A DNA stretch of 64,000 nt from Pyrrhoderma lamaoense (lineage: Eukaryota > Basidiomycota > Agaricomycetes > Hymenochaetales > Hymenochaetaceae). This document shows positions 1-10,503 of the stretch, one piece after another. The notes under the pieces were generated by a model. It was not told the origin of the DNA. It made no database searches and worked only from the letters and a program-made list of their open reading frames with translations. The stretch spans positions 62,001-126,000 of the forward strand of contig NBAZ01000029.1 of the NCBI GenBank assembly GCA_002794735.1, given 5' to 3'. Position numbers and translations under genes: made by a program. Every line of letters begins with the position of its first letter. The first letter of the stretch is position 1.

Positions 1-13
1 AGTTGAAGATAAA

Positions 14-2203
14 TTACCACTGTTCATAGGCGAAAGGCAAGAGGTCGGAGGCAGGTGGGTCCGAGATTGAAGATAATGTGTGAAGGCGGGAAGAGAAAAG
101 ATGAGGCTGTGGTTCGAGCTGTCTGAGGAGTTCATGTTGAAAGTGTGAAGGTAAGTGGAAAAGGGGCATGGTGGCAGTAGATAAAGGAATACCACGTGAA
201 GGTGGATCAGCCAGGTTTTCAACGCTGGGCGTATATAGCAGTTGAAGAGCCCAGTTATGAGAGTGGCAGAATGTGAAAATTCGCTGAAACACCTGGTTAA
301 CATGCTTGTTGCGACTGCGTCCATTAGACCATGCCTCTGTAACAGATTGGTTGTCACAGTGTATTAGAAACCGAGCTGCAGTGAATGGAAAGAACAGAAG
401 AGCATGAAGCAGCAGTTCAATAGCGAGGGCCTCAGCCCAAGCGATGTCCCGATTATCCGGAGAAAAGGAGGGAGAGAAAGAAAAGGCAGCCCAAGAATCA
501 TTGATGACAAGGCCAATGCCACAAGAACTGGCATCGGAATAAAGATGTAGATTAGAGTAAGCTTCGAAGGTGGGAATAGACCGAGAGAGAGAATGGGAGA
601 CCAGAGTGTTCTGCCAAAATGAGAGATCCCCTTCAATGCCGCGAACCGGACGATGAGGGCGGTCAGGATGGTTGCCAAAAGTGGGTATCATACGTTCAAA
701 ATTTGTTAAGTATGCACGTCCAGCAGGAATCACATAGCAAGTGTGTAAAAGCTTTCCGTAAAGGGATTGAACTTGAGTAAGAGTGTGGAAACGCCGAGCA
801 CGCCACTCGTGTAAGGCCTGTAAGTATTTGGTGCGCTTGGAATTGGTGAGTTGGACAGTGCGTGTGGTTAGGTCCCATAGAAACCCAAGGAAGATAACCT
901 GGTGGCTGAAGTGAGTACTTTTGCTGACCTTCCATGGCATGCCGAGCTGTGCAGCAAAGGCGTCGAGGTGGCTGGCATTGTAGTGGAAACCGTCAGTGTG
1001 GTTATGGATGGTTAGTGGAAACCGAAAATCCTCATCATATTCGGAGATGGAACCATCTGGGAGAGTGGGGCCAGCATAAAACAGCCTGGACTTGTGCTGG
1101 CGGCACTGGACACTTCGTGCCAGTTTCTGGCGAGCAGAGTTGAGAAGGGGTAAGGAAGATGAGGGCACGCGGAAAAATAGAAAATCATCAACCCATTTGG
1201 TGAGTGGACCAATGCCATGGGCACGCAAAAGGTCAGAAAAAACATCAGCGACCTGACCCCATACACCCCCAGCACTGGTGAGCCCAAAACAGTTTTGGGT
1301 GTTGATAGCAAAGGCATCATTGTGAGGAAGCCGAACAACCACACCAGGCCATTGAGAAGGGTGTAGAGGGACAGTCCGAAAAGCATCCTGAACATCGCGA
1401 GTGGCAGCTTGAGAACCAGGCGGTAAGGAGTTAATGATATGACACACAATGTGGAAAGTACCGAAAGTACAAGGGTAATTGTCAGCTGTAATAAAACTGT
1501 TAATAGAGGGAGTGCTATGGGTATTATGAGGAAAAGAGAGGTTCTGGATGAGACGGAACTTATCAGAGTGGGGTTTAGGCACAAGCGACAGCGGAGAGGT
1601 TTGAAATGGGCCAAGAAAAGATTCAACTTCTATTTGAGAAAAGGGACCTAAGTAACGTTTTGATACAAATTCATGGTCTAATAAGGCTACAAGTTCGTTA
1701 TGGAGAGGCGGTAAAGAAACGGAATTGGGTGGCGCAAAAGTGTTCCGGAGGAAAGGAATGCCGACAAGAAAACCGTGAGAGAGTGAAGCAAGGAAAGAAG
1801 GATACTTGGCACACAAAGAATAACGAGAAAAGAGTTCATGCCAGAGCGGAAGATTAAAGGGATGATGAGGGGTTTGCAGCCGCGACAAGAGGGCAGAGTA
1901 GGGCGCCATGAGAAGGGGCGCCGCACCCGGAACAGAGGTGGAGGAGGCCATGGGAGTTGGAGCAGCCCTGAAGCTGGAAGGCGACACAAATGTCCCGTCC
2001 GTCCTGGGTTTGGAGTCGACTGTCTCGTCCGACGCGCTTGGAAAAGGCAGGTTGGGAGGAATGGGCAATAGATGTGGACCCACAGGCACGGTAGTTGTGG
2101 GGGTGGCGACCAAGACAGACGACGCAGAGAGACTGGAAGGCGGAGTTGGAAGGACGATCCTTTTTGCGAGAGGGTATGTTCTTGATGTCACTGCCAACCT
2201 CAC
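14..2203 (-). CDS. Reverse transcriptase-RNase H polyprotein of the retroelement
   Basis: This 729-aa ORF would copy the element's RNA into DNA. The first 110 residues or so are proline- and serine-rich and low in complexity. The RT core follows: the fingers segment PLSLVPKPHSDKFRLIQNLS, then RDVQDAFRTVPLHPSQW with the first catalytic Asp, then FGLTSAGGVWG, then KWVDDFLFF, where WVDD replaces the usual YxDD. RNase H follows with YSDASSCGIG, WAEALAIELL, HCDNQSVTEAW and ENLADPPSRG, supplying the D-E-D-D acidic residues. The ORF ends at a genuine stop, so a recombinase would be a separate ORF further left. The first Met may lie upstream of the true start. The reading frame has no break, so the copy could be young. 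Confidence 0.85.
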   Translation of the reverse strand: MRLAVTSRTYPLAKRIVLPTPPSSLSASSVLVATPTTTVPVGPHLLPIPPNLPFPSASDETVDSKPRTDGTFVSPSSFRAAPTPMASSTSVPGAAPLLMAPYSALLSRLQTPHHPFNLPLWHELFSRYSLCAKYPSFLASLSHGFLVGIPFLRNTFAPPNSVSLPPLHNELVALLDHEFVSKRYLGPFSQIEVESFLGPFQTSPLSLVPKPHSDKFRLIQNLSFPHNTHSTPSINSFITADNYPCTFGTFHIVCHIINSLPPGSQAATRDVQDAFRTVPLHPSQWPGVVVRLPHNDAFAINTQNCFGLTSAGGVWGQVADVFSDLLRAHGIGPLTKWVDDFLFFRVPSSSLPLLNSARQKLARSVQCRQHKSRLFYAGPTLPDGSISEYDEDFRFPLTIHNHTDGFHYNASHLDAFAAQLGMPWKVSKSTHFSHQVIFLGFLWDLTTRTVQLTNSKRTKYLQALHEWRARRFHTLTQVQSLYGKLLHTCYVIPAGRAYLTNFERMIPTFGNHPDRPHRPVRGIEGDLSFWQNTLVSHSLSRSIPTFEAYSNLHLYSDASSCGIGLVINDSWAAFSFSPSFSPDNRDIAWAEALAIELLLHALLFFPFTAARFLIHCDNQSVTEAWSNGRSRNKHVNQVFQRIFTFCHSHNWALQLLYTPSVENLADPPSRGIPLSTATMPLFHLPSHFQHELLRQLEPQPHLFSSRLHTLSSISDPPASDLLPFAYEQW

Positions 2204-2429
2204 GACGCTCTACAGAAGTGGATAAAGGGGAATGGGCCCCTAGAATTAGCTCCCGTTTTCGCTGAGCCTGAAATAGGGAAGAGAAACAGGGTAAACGGAA
2301 ATGTTTTAGTGAACGAACACATTTGAGGATCGAGAAGAGAATTGGAAGTTACACAAGAAAGAAAAAGGGAAGGAAAAGGAGTAAGGGCTAAGATGAAAGG
2401 AAGGGCGAAAAGGCCCATAAGGAATAAGG

Positions 2430-3570
2430 TCAAGGAAAAGGACGCACCTCACGAGAAGCGAGACGCAAGGAGTCAGACATGAGCTTGCGTGCGTCACGTC
2501 TTTCACGCAATTCATCACGAATACGATCCATCTCAGTGCGGCTTAACGATAATAAAGGAGCGAAGCGGTCATGCTTGACTGAGGCATGGAAACGAAGTCG
2601 TAGTTCAGCAACGTGAACAGAGAGTGTGTAAAAGCCGTCAATGGGAGCCGAACGAGCCTCATGATGACGACGAACTTCATCGAAAAAATTGTGGAACATC
2701 TGAACGATGTCATGGTCCCACTTAACATGGCGAATGCAGTCAAGAAAACGAGGCGCAGCAATGATTACCTGATGAGGGGACAGGGTGGCATCGTCAGGGG
2801 CGTTCTTGAAAGTGGCCTCATATTCATTCTCAGAGACAATGCGGTTGAGGTCGGGGTCAAATTGGAGTTGAAAACGATTGGTCCTTCCTGCCTTGTCTTT
2901 GAAAACCCTGGTCTTGTCTATTCCCTCATCCGTGAAGAACCAAAGCTTTACATGTTTCATTCCACGCAATTCGTCGAGAACAGGTAAGGGGACGAGCGAG
3001 TGGTCGCCATCAAGCTCATACACACTGCGGCCAAGTTTGATGGAGGAGACAGGGTTGGGCAGCGAAGGGCTGGATAGCTGAGGTGAGTGTGCCAGTGGGT
3101 TAGGGACAGTGCCACCCGTGGTATGGGTAGTGGGAACCTGCAGGCGAGACAGGATGCCTGCGAGGTTAGTACGAGTTGGGTCAGGGTCATTAGTGGCTGC
3201 AGGGTTAGGGTGAGCTAGCTCATGAGCACTTGTTGTGTCATGAGCTTCGGGGGTTGAATCGTCAGAAGTGGAGAAGGGGAGGGAACACGAAGACCCGGGG
3301 GTAATTTGACTGAGTGGCACTCGCAGTTGGCGCTTGTATAGCCTCAGGGGATGGTTCGAGGTCAGAAGCAGCAGGATTTTGTTGTTGCCAGCGAGAAAGA
3401 AGGTCTTCTTGGTTCATTTGCCAATTGTGCTGTAGCTGAGTAACTGCTTCGTCGTTGCTGCAGTTAAGTTGTCGTCGAATGCGAGCGCGAGAAGGGGCAT
3501 ATCCGCGAGACGAAAAATCGGGCATAGTGTTGCCGCGAGGGTCTGCAAGAGGGCGAGAACGACGAGGCAT
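2430..3570 (-). CDS. Gag-like ORF1 of the retroelement, with one apparent frameshift
   Basis: Two overlapping frames make up this region. A 102-aa ORF (3570-3262) starts MPRRSRPLADPRGNT, with an Arg-rich N-terminus. A 296-aa ORF (3320-2430) is Pro/Ser-rich at first and then has a folded-looking part (RSVYELDGDHSLVPLP, KLWFFTDEGIDK, FLDCIRHVKWDHDIVQMFHNF). The frames meet in a C/G run near 3296-3303. Either a programmed frameshift or a one-base assembly deletion would give one product of about 380 aa. The position before RT and the lack of enzyme motifs suggest a Gag-like nucleocapsid role. No CCHC knuckle is present. The frame ends 227 bp before the RT ORF. Confidence 0.6.
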
Positions 3571-3702
3571 CCTTTTCTTTTGAATTCTGCGGTTCTTCGG
3601 CTTTGTTTGAGTTGGTGAAGACTTGTTTTACTCGATCTCTGAGTTGACTGTCTGAGATTAAGTCGTCTTGGTCACTCTTCGATCGTTATGTCACAGATCT
3701 AT

Positions 3703-3730
3703 ATCTTTGGTCTCTCGTGTGACCAAAGAT
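3703..3730. repeat. Perfect hairpin at the retroelement terminus
   Basis: ATCTTTGGTC (3703-3712) and GACCAAAGAT (3721-3730) are perfect inverted complements separated by an 8-nt loop, 6 bp inside the element boundary. It may take part in terminal priming or recombination of the element. Confidence 0.7.
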
Positions 3731-3736
3731 TACCAT

Positions 3737-4407
3737 TCATGAATACGCTGAAGAGCTGAATACAGTTGAAGTTATTGTCAGATGTCCTGGAAATCAATAT
3801 ACTCACTTTCAATTACATCAATCAGCACAAGTATAATATCCATACTGTTCTTCAAGTTATAAAATGGGGTTGCACCCTCCTTGTACAAGTCCCGGTAATG
3901 ATGGCATTGAGGGTAGCTCTTTCTCTCGTCATACTCACGGACTTGAATGACATCCTTATTTTTATTATTTACCCCGATTAACTTCTTGGAGGAAAGCTCT
4001 GAAGGAATCGGAATCTCATACTGTCGAGAATAATTGGGGAGTTCACTGCGAAGCGTATTGATCTTATCGTTCGGTGTATTCTCTACATGTGAAGATGTAG
4101 ACCCCGTCAATAATACTTTATCAAACTTGGGACTAGAGACTTGATTCCAATCTATGAAAAGGTGATCTAGTTGAGTATATATTAGATGCCAATGTAGAAT
4201 TCAACTGGAAAGCAAACCTGCATGCTCTTTCCTTCGGTCTGGAATCGGAGTCTCTTTCATGTTGGCTGAATAGGGTGGATCTGACATCGGATTCGAGAGC
4301 TCATCTGGATAATTCGAAGAGCTCCCTCCGAAACTGTGCATACAAGCACGGTCTATGAGATTGGCATCCAGAGAAGTAGGATTAGGTGTGTTATCCCGGC
4401 TCACCAT
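3737..4407 (-). pseudogene. FunK1 copy A: N-lobe deleted, 3' end removed by retroelement
   Basis: Exon 1 runs 4407-4218 (MVSRDNTPNPTSLDAN) and ends at a GTTTGC donor. A single exon (4151-3807) then fuses the start of normal exon 2 (HVENTPNDK) to the end of normal exon 4 (YKEGATPFYNLKNSMDIILV). This removes the N-terminal domain, exon 3 and the whole ATP-binding lobe. The deletion keeps the frame. Exon 5 starts CTCTTCAGCG and is cut after RIHE by the retroelement, so the catalytic loop is gone. The start was chosen by match to paralogues; an in-frame Met exists at 4446. Its closest relative is copy E (14377-15858), which has the same layout. Confidence 0.8.
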
Positions 4408-4460
4408 ATCCGGATGCAAGGACCAGCAAGAACGGATGGGAATCATGATACTAAGAATGG

Positions 4461-4472
4461 ATGGTGGTTTGT
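4461..4472 (-). promoter_or_regulatory. FunK1 upstream box, copy A
   Basis: ATGGTGGTTTGT on the plus strand, 54 bp upstream of the copy A start codon. The same box stands 54-63 bp before nearly every array gene of the MVN/MVS type. Confidence 0.55.
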
Positions 4473-4830
4473 ACTAAAACGCGACTAGTCACGGCTTGGA
4501 TCCATTAGATGAATAATGGTACTTGTCACGTAATAAGCATGTAACAGACACATTCAACAGACACATAATGATAGGAAGAAACACTGTTGATAATTTGAGC
4601 TGAAATGTAGTGCGAGTATAAACCTCAGAACAACAGTTAAACTGAAAATCTAACTATTCAAGAACCAATGACTTGTACTAAGCATATTCGACTTCACCCT
4701 ATTAGTATAACGTATCTCCTCAGACTATCCAAATCGGGGCAAGAGCCGTCCTTCTGTGGAAATCTTCTTGAAACTGTAAAGGGCTCAGATGACGTCACCA
4801 TCTAATGGAAGAAGCCGTTCGCGTTTTAGT

Positions 4831-4842
4831 ACAAACCACCAT
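4831..4842 (+). promoter_or_regulatory. FunK1 upstream box, orphan
   Basis: ACAAACCACCAT in plus orientation with no kinase start downstream. A 20-bp LTR tip follows within 30 bp, so the gene appears to have been deleted. Confidence 0.45.
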
Positions 4843-5675
4843 CGATTCTTAGTATTATGATCCACTCGTTGAAAACTAAACTTTTGGTCACCACTACTGT
4901 TATCTTCTACCTTTCTATATCGAAACTACCTAAGACCCATAGCAGTATCTCTATTCTCTAATGATACTGGTGTCGATCCAAGTTGCTATGTGGATCTTTC
5001 CTTACGAGTATTGGCTAAGTCTCTACCGCTATATCTCTACGAGGATTTGCATAGTTAGTTCAACTCCATCTTATTACTAGTCTTCTCATGATGATCTGTT
5101 TGAGACAAGGGCTACCTCGATCAAACGTTATTATTCTATGAATGTTCTACTTCCGTAAATGTCGTAATTCCGAAAGGATTAGAGACATGCAAGGAACAAG
5201 ATAATGCCTTGAAAAATGAATCTATAATAATCGAGTCTCAAATTAGGACTTTCTGTGGGTAGATTAACACTAAAACTGATTGTCACTACCAAACTAGTGT
5301 TCCGTAGTCCTAGCTGTGGCTCATGAGAATATTGAGCGATGGGTTTTTGCCTTGCTCCTTGTTTAAGATATCAGAAAAATATATTCATTAATAATACCAA
5401 CTCTAAGTTCTAATCATGAATGGAATGATATACAATGTGTTGTGGAAAGAGATACATGAGAGATTATGCTAGATTCCAGAACAGATACAGTACAATATGC
5501 TACGCTATGAGAGAGTGACAGAGCAATGCGAACAGCAGTGCGATAAGAAGAGCAATCTAACAAGCAGGTTTCAAACATTTTGGTCCTATGTGAAGTAATG
5601 AAAGCAGTGTGTCTATGAAAGTGAATGTCTACACCTTGGAGTCTAGCGTCAGGCTATGAATACAGACTAACCATA

Positions 5676-8600
5676 TTAAAATGCATACTTTTGTTTCTTC
5701 GACAGATGACCTCCATCATCTCCAGCTGTGACTCGTTTAACGGCTGTTTTATCGGTCTTATCCGGGGATACGTATATAATGTCAAAGTCATCAATCTCGA
5801 CTTGTCGAAGGAAATTGATGAACTTTGCGTGGAGCTCTGTTGCCCCGAGTTTGATAGGGTGTGAGTCGTTCACGTCGGCTTCCTTGGCTTCGTATTCCTG
5901 CACAATTTTACTACGTATTGCACCCAACATTGACTTTAAGTCGAGGAAATAATCTGGAATGCATCGGACATCTTCATCGTAAGTTTTAGGAACTGAAAGA
6001 AAACTTCTACGTTTCCCTGAATCCACAATCCCAGAGAAGAGACGCGACCGATTCGTCTTACGAGCAGAAAGTTTCTCCTGACTGAGAGTATCGTCGACTG
6101 ATAGCGTCCTTTTCTCGAATGAAAAGATTGCCCAAATTGCGATCCACCAGACGGATTCGATATCATGAATATAATTATAGAAAATACCATTATTACTGGA
6201 TCCCGCAGTTAAAATCTTATGTTTTTCTCTTTCCTCTCGCACTAACTCTTCGTCATTCTTTGGCTGGCTTTTCCTCCCGAACAGATATTCTTCGGCTGCT
6301 ATCTCAATTGACATGAAATCAGGTGCTCCCTATATAACTAATCAGATAAACGAGAATCCTGATATAAAACAGATGCATACCGTCCGAATATCATATCTAG
6401 CACCATCTCCTGCTCTCTTAGCAAACTCTAGGTCCCCGATCATTCCTCGCTTCCTATTTGTGATGGGATCTACGTATAGATAGATATTACCTCCACTTAT
6501 ATCTCGGTGCACCCATCCTGCCTCATTTATGCGTCGAAGAGCTGTATATGGTCAGAATTATTAACAGGTGATCCGAAAGGTTGTAATGCTTACTCTCAAG
6601 CACGTCAATCGTCACAAGTAGGATATCCATACTGTGGCTCAGATTATAAAACGGGGTCGCAACCTCCTTGTACAAAACCAGGTAATGATAGCGGTGCGGG
6701 TAGCTCTTACTCTTGTTATCCTCACGGACTTGGGGAGTCTGCCGTGTATACTCGATAACTTCCTTATTTTCATGTTGTACTTCAGTTGTACCCTTATTGG
6801 AGGCAAGCTCTGGCGGAATCGGGATTTTATACCGACGAGTATAATCGGGTGATTTCCCGCGAAGCATAACCTTCTCCGTATGGTCCTCGGTATTTCCCAC
6901 TTTGACTTTCCCATATGCTATCGGTGCAAGGACATGTTCTCTCACATACTCCTGGTCTTCAGCGTCAGCAATGTCATTCACAATCTGAGCACGGATTTCA
7001 TGTTCAGGAACTCGCCCATCTTCGAGCCAGACATCTTTGATTACAACCTCCTCAGCTTGCTTTCCATCAACAATCCTTTTGGCCAAGTAGATACGCGTAC
7101 CCGATCCAATGATGTTCTGAGCTTTTGAGTCTGAAATATTCTTGGTCGCATCTGTCACGACTCGAGTACCAGAAACATCGATCGTATGGATACGTTTACC
7201 ACTGACGAGCTCTGTAGAAATGGTCGGATCCCATCCAAGATCTGATTTAGATGCATATAACAAAGAGAGAAATATCCTGATAACACTCTCGTGGTCCTAC
7301 ACATACTTCACTTAGTATCAGTGTGTATAAGTGAAAGAAAGTGCATACTTTATCGAGGTCGATTCCATTACTGACGAGTATCGAGCTTCTTGAGATGAAC
7401 CATACATGCATAGATCCGTTTCTGAATTGAATCCCGTATACGAATCTTCGGCAGAGATCATGTGCCATCATATGTTGCATGCAGTGAACAATTTCACCAA
7501 TATCCTACTCCGGATATTAGAGTTAGAGAATAACACTATGACCAGCTCTGACTCACATCACAATAATTATCATGTTTACCATCACTGAACAAGATAGGAA
7601 CGGCAATATCATTCCAATATCTCTTATTTTCATGTTTCCCTGTTTGGTCAGTGACGAATAGTGCAGCGTCTATATCGGTATCTGCAGACAATGATATTCG
7701 ATTCTTGTTTGCATTAAATTCCAACGTATTCTGTGACCCATCTGATAACGCTAAACGTGCCTCATATTCAAGTGCTGCTATAATATTTCTGATTTTCTCC
7801 CCTATAGCCATTTCTTTCTTACTATCTTTCTTCCTGCTCGTTATCAGGCCCTTCCATCTGTATATCCCATCCCCCATACTTATAAGAGTATGTCTCCTGA
7901 AAACTAAACTTTTGGTCAGATTTTGACCTTGGTGTCGTATTTAGTGGCGAGGACGTGGGGTTTAGAGTCTGCCTACACCAGACACAATGCTCAGGCTAAG
8001 ATTTGGGGGCTAAAAAGCGAGATACTCGACCTCGGCCGTCCGGCCGAGATCTCGGTCGGACCGTAGAGACTGATAGAGATCTCGAGGCAAGCTGAGACTT
8101 CACAGACCAGTAAAAGTAGTAGAAACGTATGGAACAGAGCCCGACCGAGGCTGGATTTTGAGGTAAAAGTATATGTATTTCAGTCCGCCCGGACGACTTG
8201 CGGTACGGTCAGAGCGTTACAAGCGCGCCCGGGCAGCCTAATAAAGCAGCTGAGAAGTAGATAAAGAGTACAGAAGACTAGTAGAGAGCTACTCGGGGGG
8301 GGGGTGTAGAAAGATAGCGACCGAGGGGAGTAGCTAGGAATTAACTGATTAACTACGGCCTCAAGTCTGGAGGCTTATATAGCAAAACGCGAGATAAAGG
8401 TTAGATAATAAGGAAAGCATGGTGTCCAGGTGGCTATATGCGACTGGACGAAGGGTTTAAGCTGTCAGAAACGAGGGGGTCGTATAAACGAACCCTACCC
8501 TCGAGTAAGAGTAGAAAGTGAAGCTAAATAGTAAGAGAAATGAACGAGGCGCGCGGCCGAGTAGTAGCAATGGACTTCTCGGGCGAGTTAGAAAGTGCAT

Positions 8601-9187
8601 TATAAATGCACTACGACCGGCCAAACACTTAGCTGGTCCTACACTCCTCTTCAATTCATTACATACCCTTTCAATGTCCAAGTCTCGCCGGAGCGGTGGT
8701 AGGACATGTCCGAAGAGATACTCATCAGATACATGATGTATTGGAGGATCGATACAGTTCATGAACCGATGTATCTTGCAATGACCAGAAGATGTATCTC
8801 GTGTTGATGTCAGTTGTATAATACTGTCCTTGTTCATAATGAGATTATCTCGCGAACTAGTCTCTAAATATGCTGATGCAGCGGCGAGAGTATCTGGTAG
8901 ATCCCACTTAGAATCAGTGGAAACTTGGTGCGAATCTATGATATAAATATATTCATCAAATGATTGTTCTGTCAATAATAATGTATATGCTAGTGGAAGA
9001 ACATACCTGCTTTCTCCTTGATATCATTGGAAATCTGAGTCTCTTTCATGATGGATGAGTATGGTAGATCTAGTTTCGAATACTTTGAAGAGCTCTTCTC
9101 ACTGTTATCGTCATTGCATGTATAAGGACGTATTTGAGAATTCGCGTGCAGAGATGCAGGTATGGGTATATTATCCTGGTTTACCAT
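5676..9187 (-). pseudogene. FunK1 copy B: otherwise complete kinase gene split by a solo LTR
   Basis: Six exons are recognisable. Exon 1 is 9187-9007 (MVNQDNIPIPASL). Exon 2 starts near 8937 and is interrupted by the LTR at 7898-8643 inside the codons for LKRRHTLISMG. Exon 3 encodes MAHDLCRRFVYGIQ. Exon 4 encodes the ATP lobe with IIGSGTRIY and VIKDVW. Exon 5 carries GWVHRDISGGNIYLY and GDLEFAK. Exon 6 is 6329-5676 with YIHDIESVWWIAIWAIF and a Lys-rich tail. No frameshift was seen outside the insertion. The gene is mosaic: exons 1-3 resemble copies F and J, exon 4 copy I, exon 6 copy K. Unless the LTR can be spliced out, the product would be truncated before the kinase. Confidence 0.82.
7898..8643 (-). 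mobile_element. Solo LTR inserted in FunK1 copy B
   Basis: The element is 746 bp with TG...CA ends: on the minus strand it begins TGTAGGACC and ends GTTTTCA. Uninterrupted paralogues read GTCTCCTCTTC. Here CTCC stands on both sides (7894-7897 and 8644-8647), extendable to CTCCT if one terminal base is shared, which fits a 4-5 bp target duplication. On its own strand it holds a TATATAAG box followed by a C run (G run at about 8294 on plus). No internal coding region is present, so it is an LTR left by recombination. Confidence 0.8.
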
Positions 9188-9243
9188 AATCGGATGCGGA
9201 CACTAGCTTGAGGACGAGATAGAAATTACAGAGCTAAAGGTAG

Positions 9244-9255
9244 ATGGTGGTTTGT
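9244..9255 (-). promoter_or_regulatory. FunK1 upstream box, copy B
   Basis: ATGGTGGTTTGT on plus, 57 bp before the copy B start. Confidence 0.55.
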
Positions 9256-9311
9256 GATGAAACGTGACTAGATGAAAGACAGTAATTTTCACATTTATAG
9301 AGATACATGTA

Positions 9312-9785
9312 CATGATATCGAGTCCGTTTGGTGGGCCGTAATCTGGGCGTTGTTTTCTTTTGAGAAGAAGGATGAACTCCTTGATCGAGGAGATATTGT
9401 AACTCGTAGGACGAATCGGAAAAATATCTTTTCTGGAGTCTTGTGGTCAGCGGATCGCCAAAACTTTCTACAAAAATTAGGATTCCACGATAAGTATATG
9501 AAATGCATGCCTGGCTATTTCGAAGACTTCGTTATGGCTTTGGGTTACGTGCGTCAATTGATTGTGAAGGAATACAAAGCCAAGGAAGCCGATAACCCAC
9601 AGTCTATCATATGCGTATCCCCTAACCTTCATGCGCGATTCATTGCGTATCTTCGCCTGATTGTGATGGACGATTTCAAGATCGTCCGAATGTCTCCGGA
9701 CAAGCTAGAAAAAACGGCTCCTGAACGAGCCACTGTAGATGACGATGAAGGGCATTTGTCGAAGAAACAAAAGTATGCAATTTAA
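9312..9785 (+). pseudogene. FunK1 copy C: C-terminal fragment of exon 6
   Basis: The fragment starts abruptly at HDIESVWWAVIWALFSFEKK and reads in frame to a normal end (GHLSKKQKYAI, stop at 9783). It has no exons 1-5 and no promoter of its own. It is joined to the upstream region of copy B at a short ACATG microhomology. The tail (LIVMDDFKIVRMSPDK) is closest to copy J. It has no catalytic residues. Confidence 0.8.
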
Positions 9786-10038
9786 GACGGTTTATCTGTA
9801 TTAATAGCCTGACGCTAGACTCCAAGGTGTAGCCATTCACTTTCATAGATACTATGCTTTCATTACTTCACTGAGGACCAGAATGTTCAAAACCTGCTTG
9901 TTAGATTGCTCTGTCACTCTCTCATAGCGTAGCATCTTGTACTGTATCTGTTCTGGAATCTAGCGTAATCTCTCATGTATCTCTTTTCACAACATATTTT
10001 ATATCATTCCATTTATGATTAGAACATAGAGTTGGTAT
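9786..10038. other. Conserved FunK1 3' flank
   Basis: This is the downstream module found after most array copies, including the GCGTAGCATCTTGTACTG stretch. It shows that copy C was moved together with its 3' flank. Confidence 0.6.
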
Positions 10039-10503
10039 TGAAAACTAAACTTTTGGTCAGATTTTGACCTTGGTGTCGTATTTAGTGACGAGGACGTGGG
10101 GTTTAGAGTCTGCCTACACCAGACACGATGCTCAGGCTAAGATTTGGGGGCTAAATAGCGAGATACTCGACCTCGGCCGTCCGGCCGAGATCTCGGTCGG
10201 ACCGTAGAGACTGATAGAGACCTTGAGGCGAGCTGAGACTTCACAGACCAGTGAAAGTAGTAGAAACGTATAGAACAGAAACCCGACCGAGGCTGGATTT
10301 TGAGGTGGTGGTGTATGTATTTCAGTCCGCTCGGACGACTTGCAGTACGGTCAGAGCGTTACAAGCGCGCCCGTGTAGCCAGTAGATAAAGAGTACAGGA
10401 GACTAGTAGAGAGCTACTCGGGGGGGGGGGGGTGAATAGACTGGGGATTAACTGGGATTTGATTGGGAATTGATTCGTTGACTACGGCCTCAAGTCTGGA
10501 GGC
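10039..10503 (-). mobile_element. Truncated solo LTR
   Basis: It starts with the LTR tip TGAAAACTAAACTTTTGGTC and follows the 7898-8643 copy to CAAGTCTGGAGGC. There it breaks into array intergenic sequence. On the LTR's own strand this is the 3' part; the TATA region and 5' end are lost. It carries a G run of about 12. Confidence 0.75.

Larger units (their letters stand above)
1..3736 (-). mobile_element. DIRS/Ngaro-like retrotransposon, right-hand part
   Basis: Reading leftwards from about 3736 the element has a non-coding end (3571-3736), a Gag-like ORF and a reverse transcriptase-RNase H ORF ending at 14. The tyrosine recombinase expected of DIRS-like elements, and the other terminus, would lie beyond the left edge. 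The right boundary is fixed by paralogues: the kinase exon reads CGTATTCATGA and then breaks into ATGGTAATCTTTGG. The WVDD active-site box and the RNase H type point to DIRS-like elements of basidiomycetes rather than Ty1 or Ty3. No integrase, protease or zinc knuckle is visible. Target duplication cannot be judged because one end is missing. Confidence 0.75.
4140..5250. repeat. Direct segmental duplication, copy 1
   Basis: This segment recurs at 15591-16700, offset 11451 bp. It is nearly base-identical through exon 1 and the promoter up to about 4680, and more divergent beyond. It includes the orphan promoter and the LTR scar, so both existed before the duplication. Confidence 0.75.
4408..5675. 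other. Intergenic: promoter, orphan promoter, LTR scar, 3' flank
   Basis: No gene seen. The left part is the promoter of copy A. At 4780-4842 there is an inverted second promoter with its box, but no gene follows it. At 4870-4889 it joins the LTR tip TGAAAACTAAACTTTTGGTC, and then recurrent array intergenic sequence. From about 5380 to 5675 lies the conserved 3' flank shared by most copies. Confidence 0.6.

Noticed and set aside
1012..1626. 204-aa minus-strand ORF inside the RT region
   Set aside because: An out-of-frame shadow of the reverse transcriptase ORF.
8290..8300. Long G run in the LTR as a G-quadruplex or regulatory element
   Set aside because: It is an uninterrupted run whose length varies from about 9 to 12 among copies; given the indel problem its true length is uncertain.
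8457..8975. 172-aa ORF running from kinase exon 2 into the LTR
   Set aside because: The C-terminal part is LTR sequence read by chance; the kinase part is already counted in copy B.
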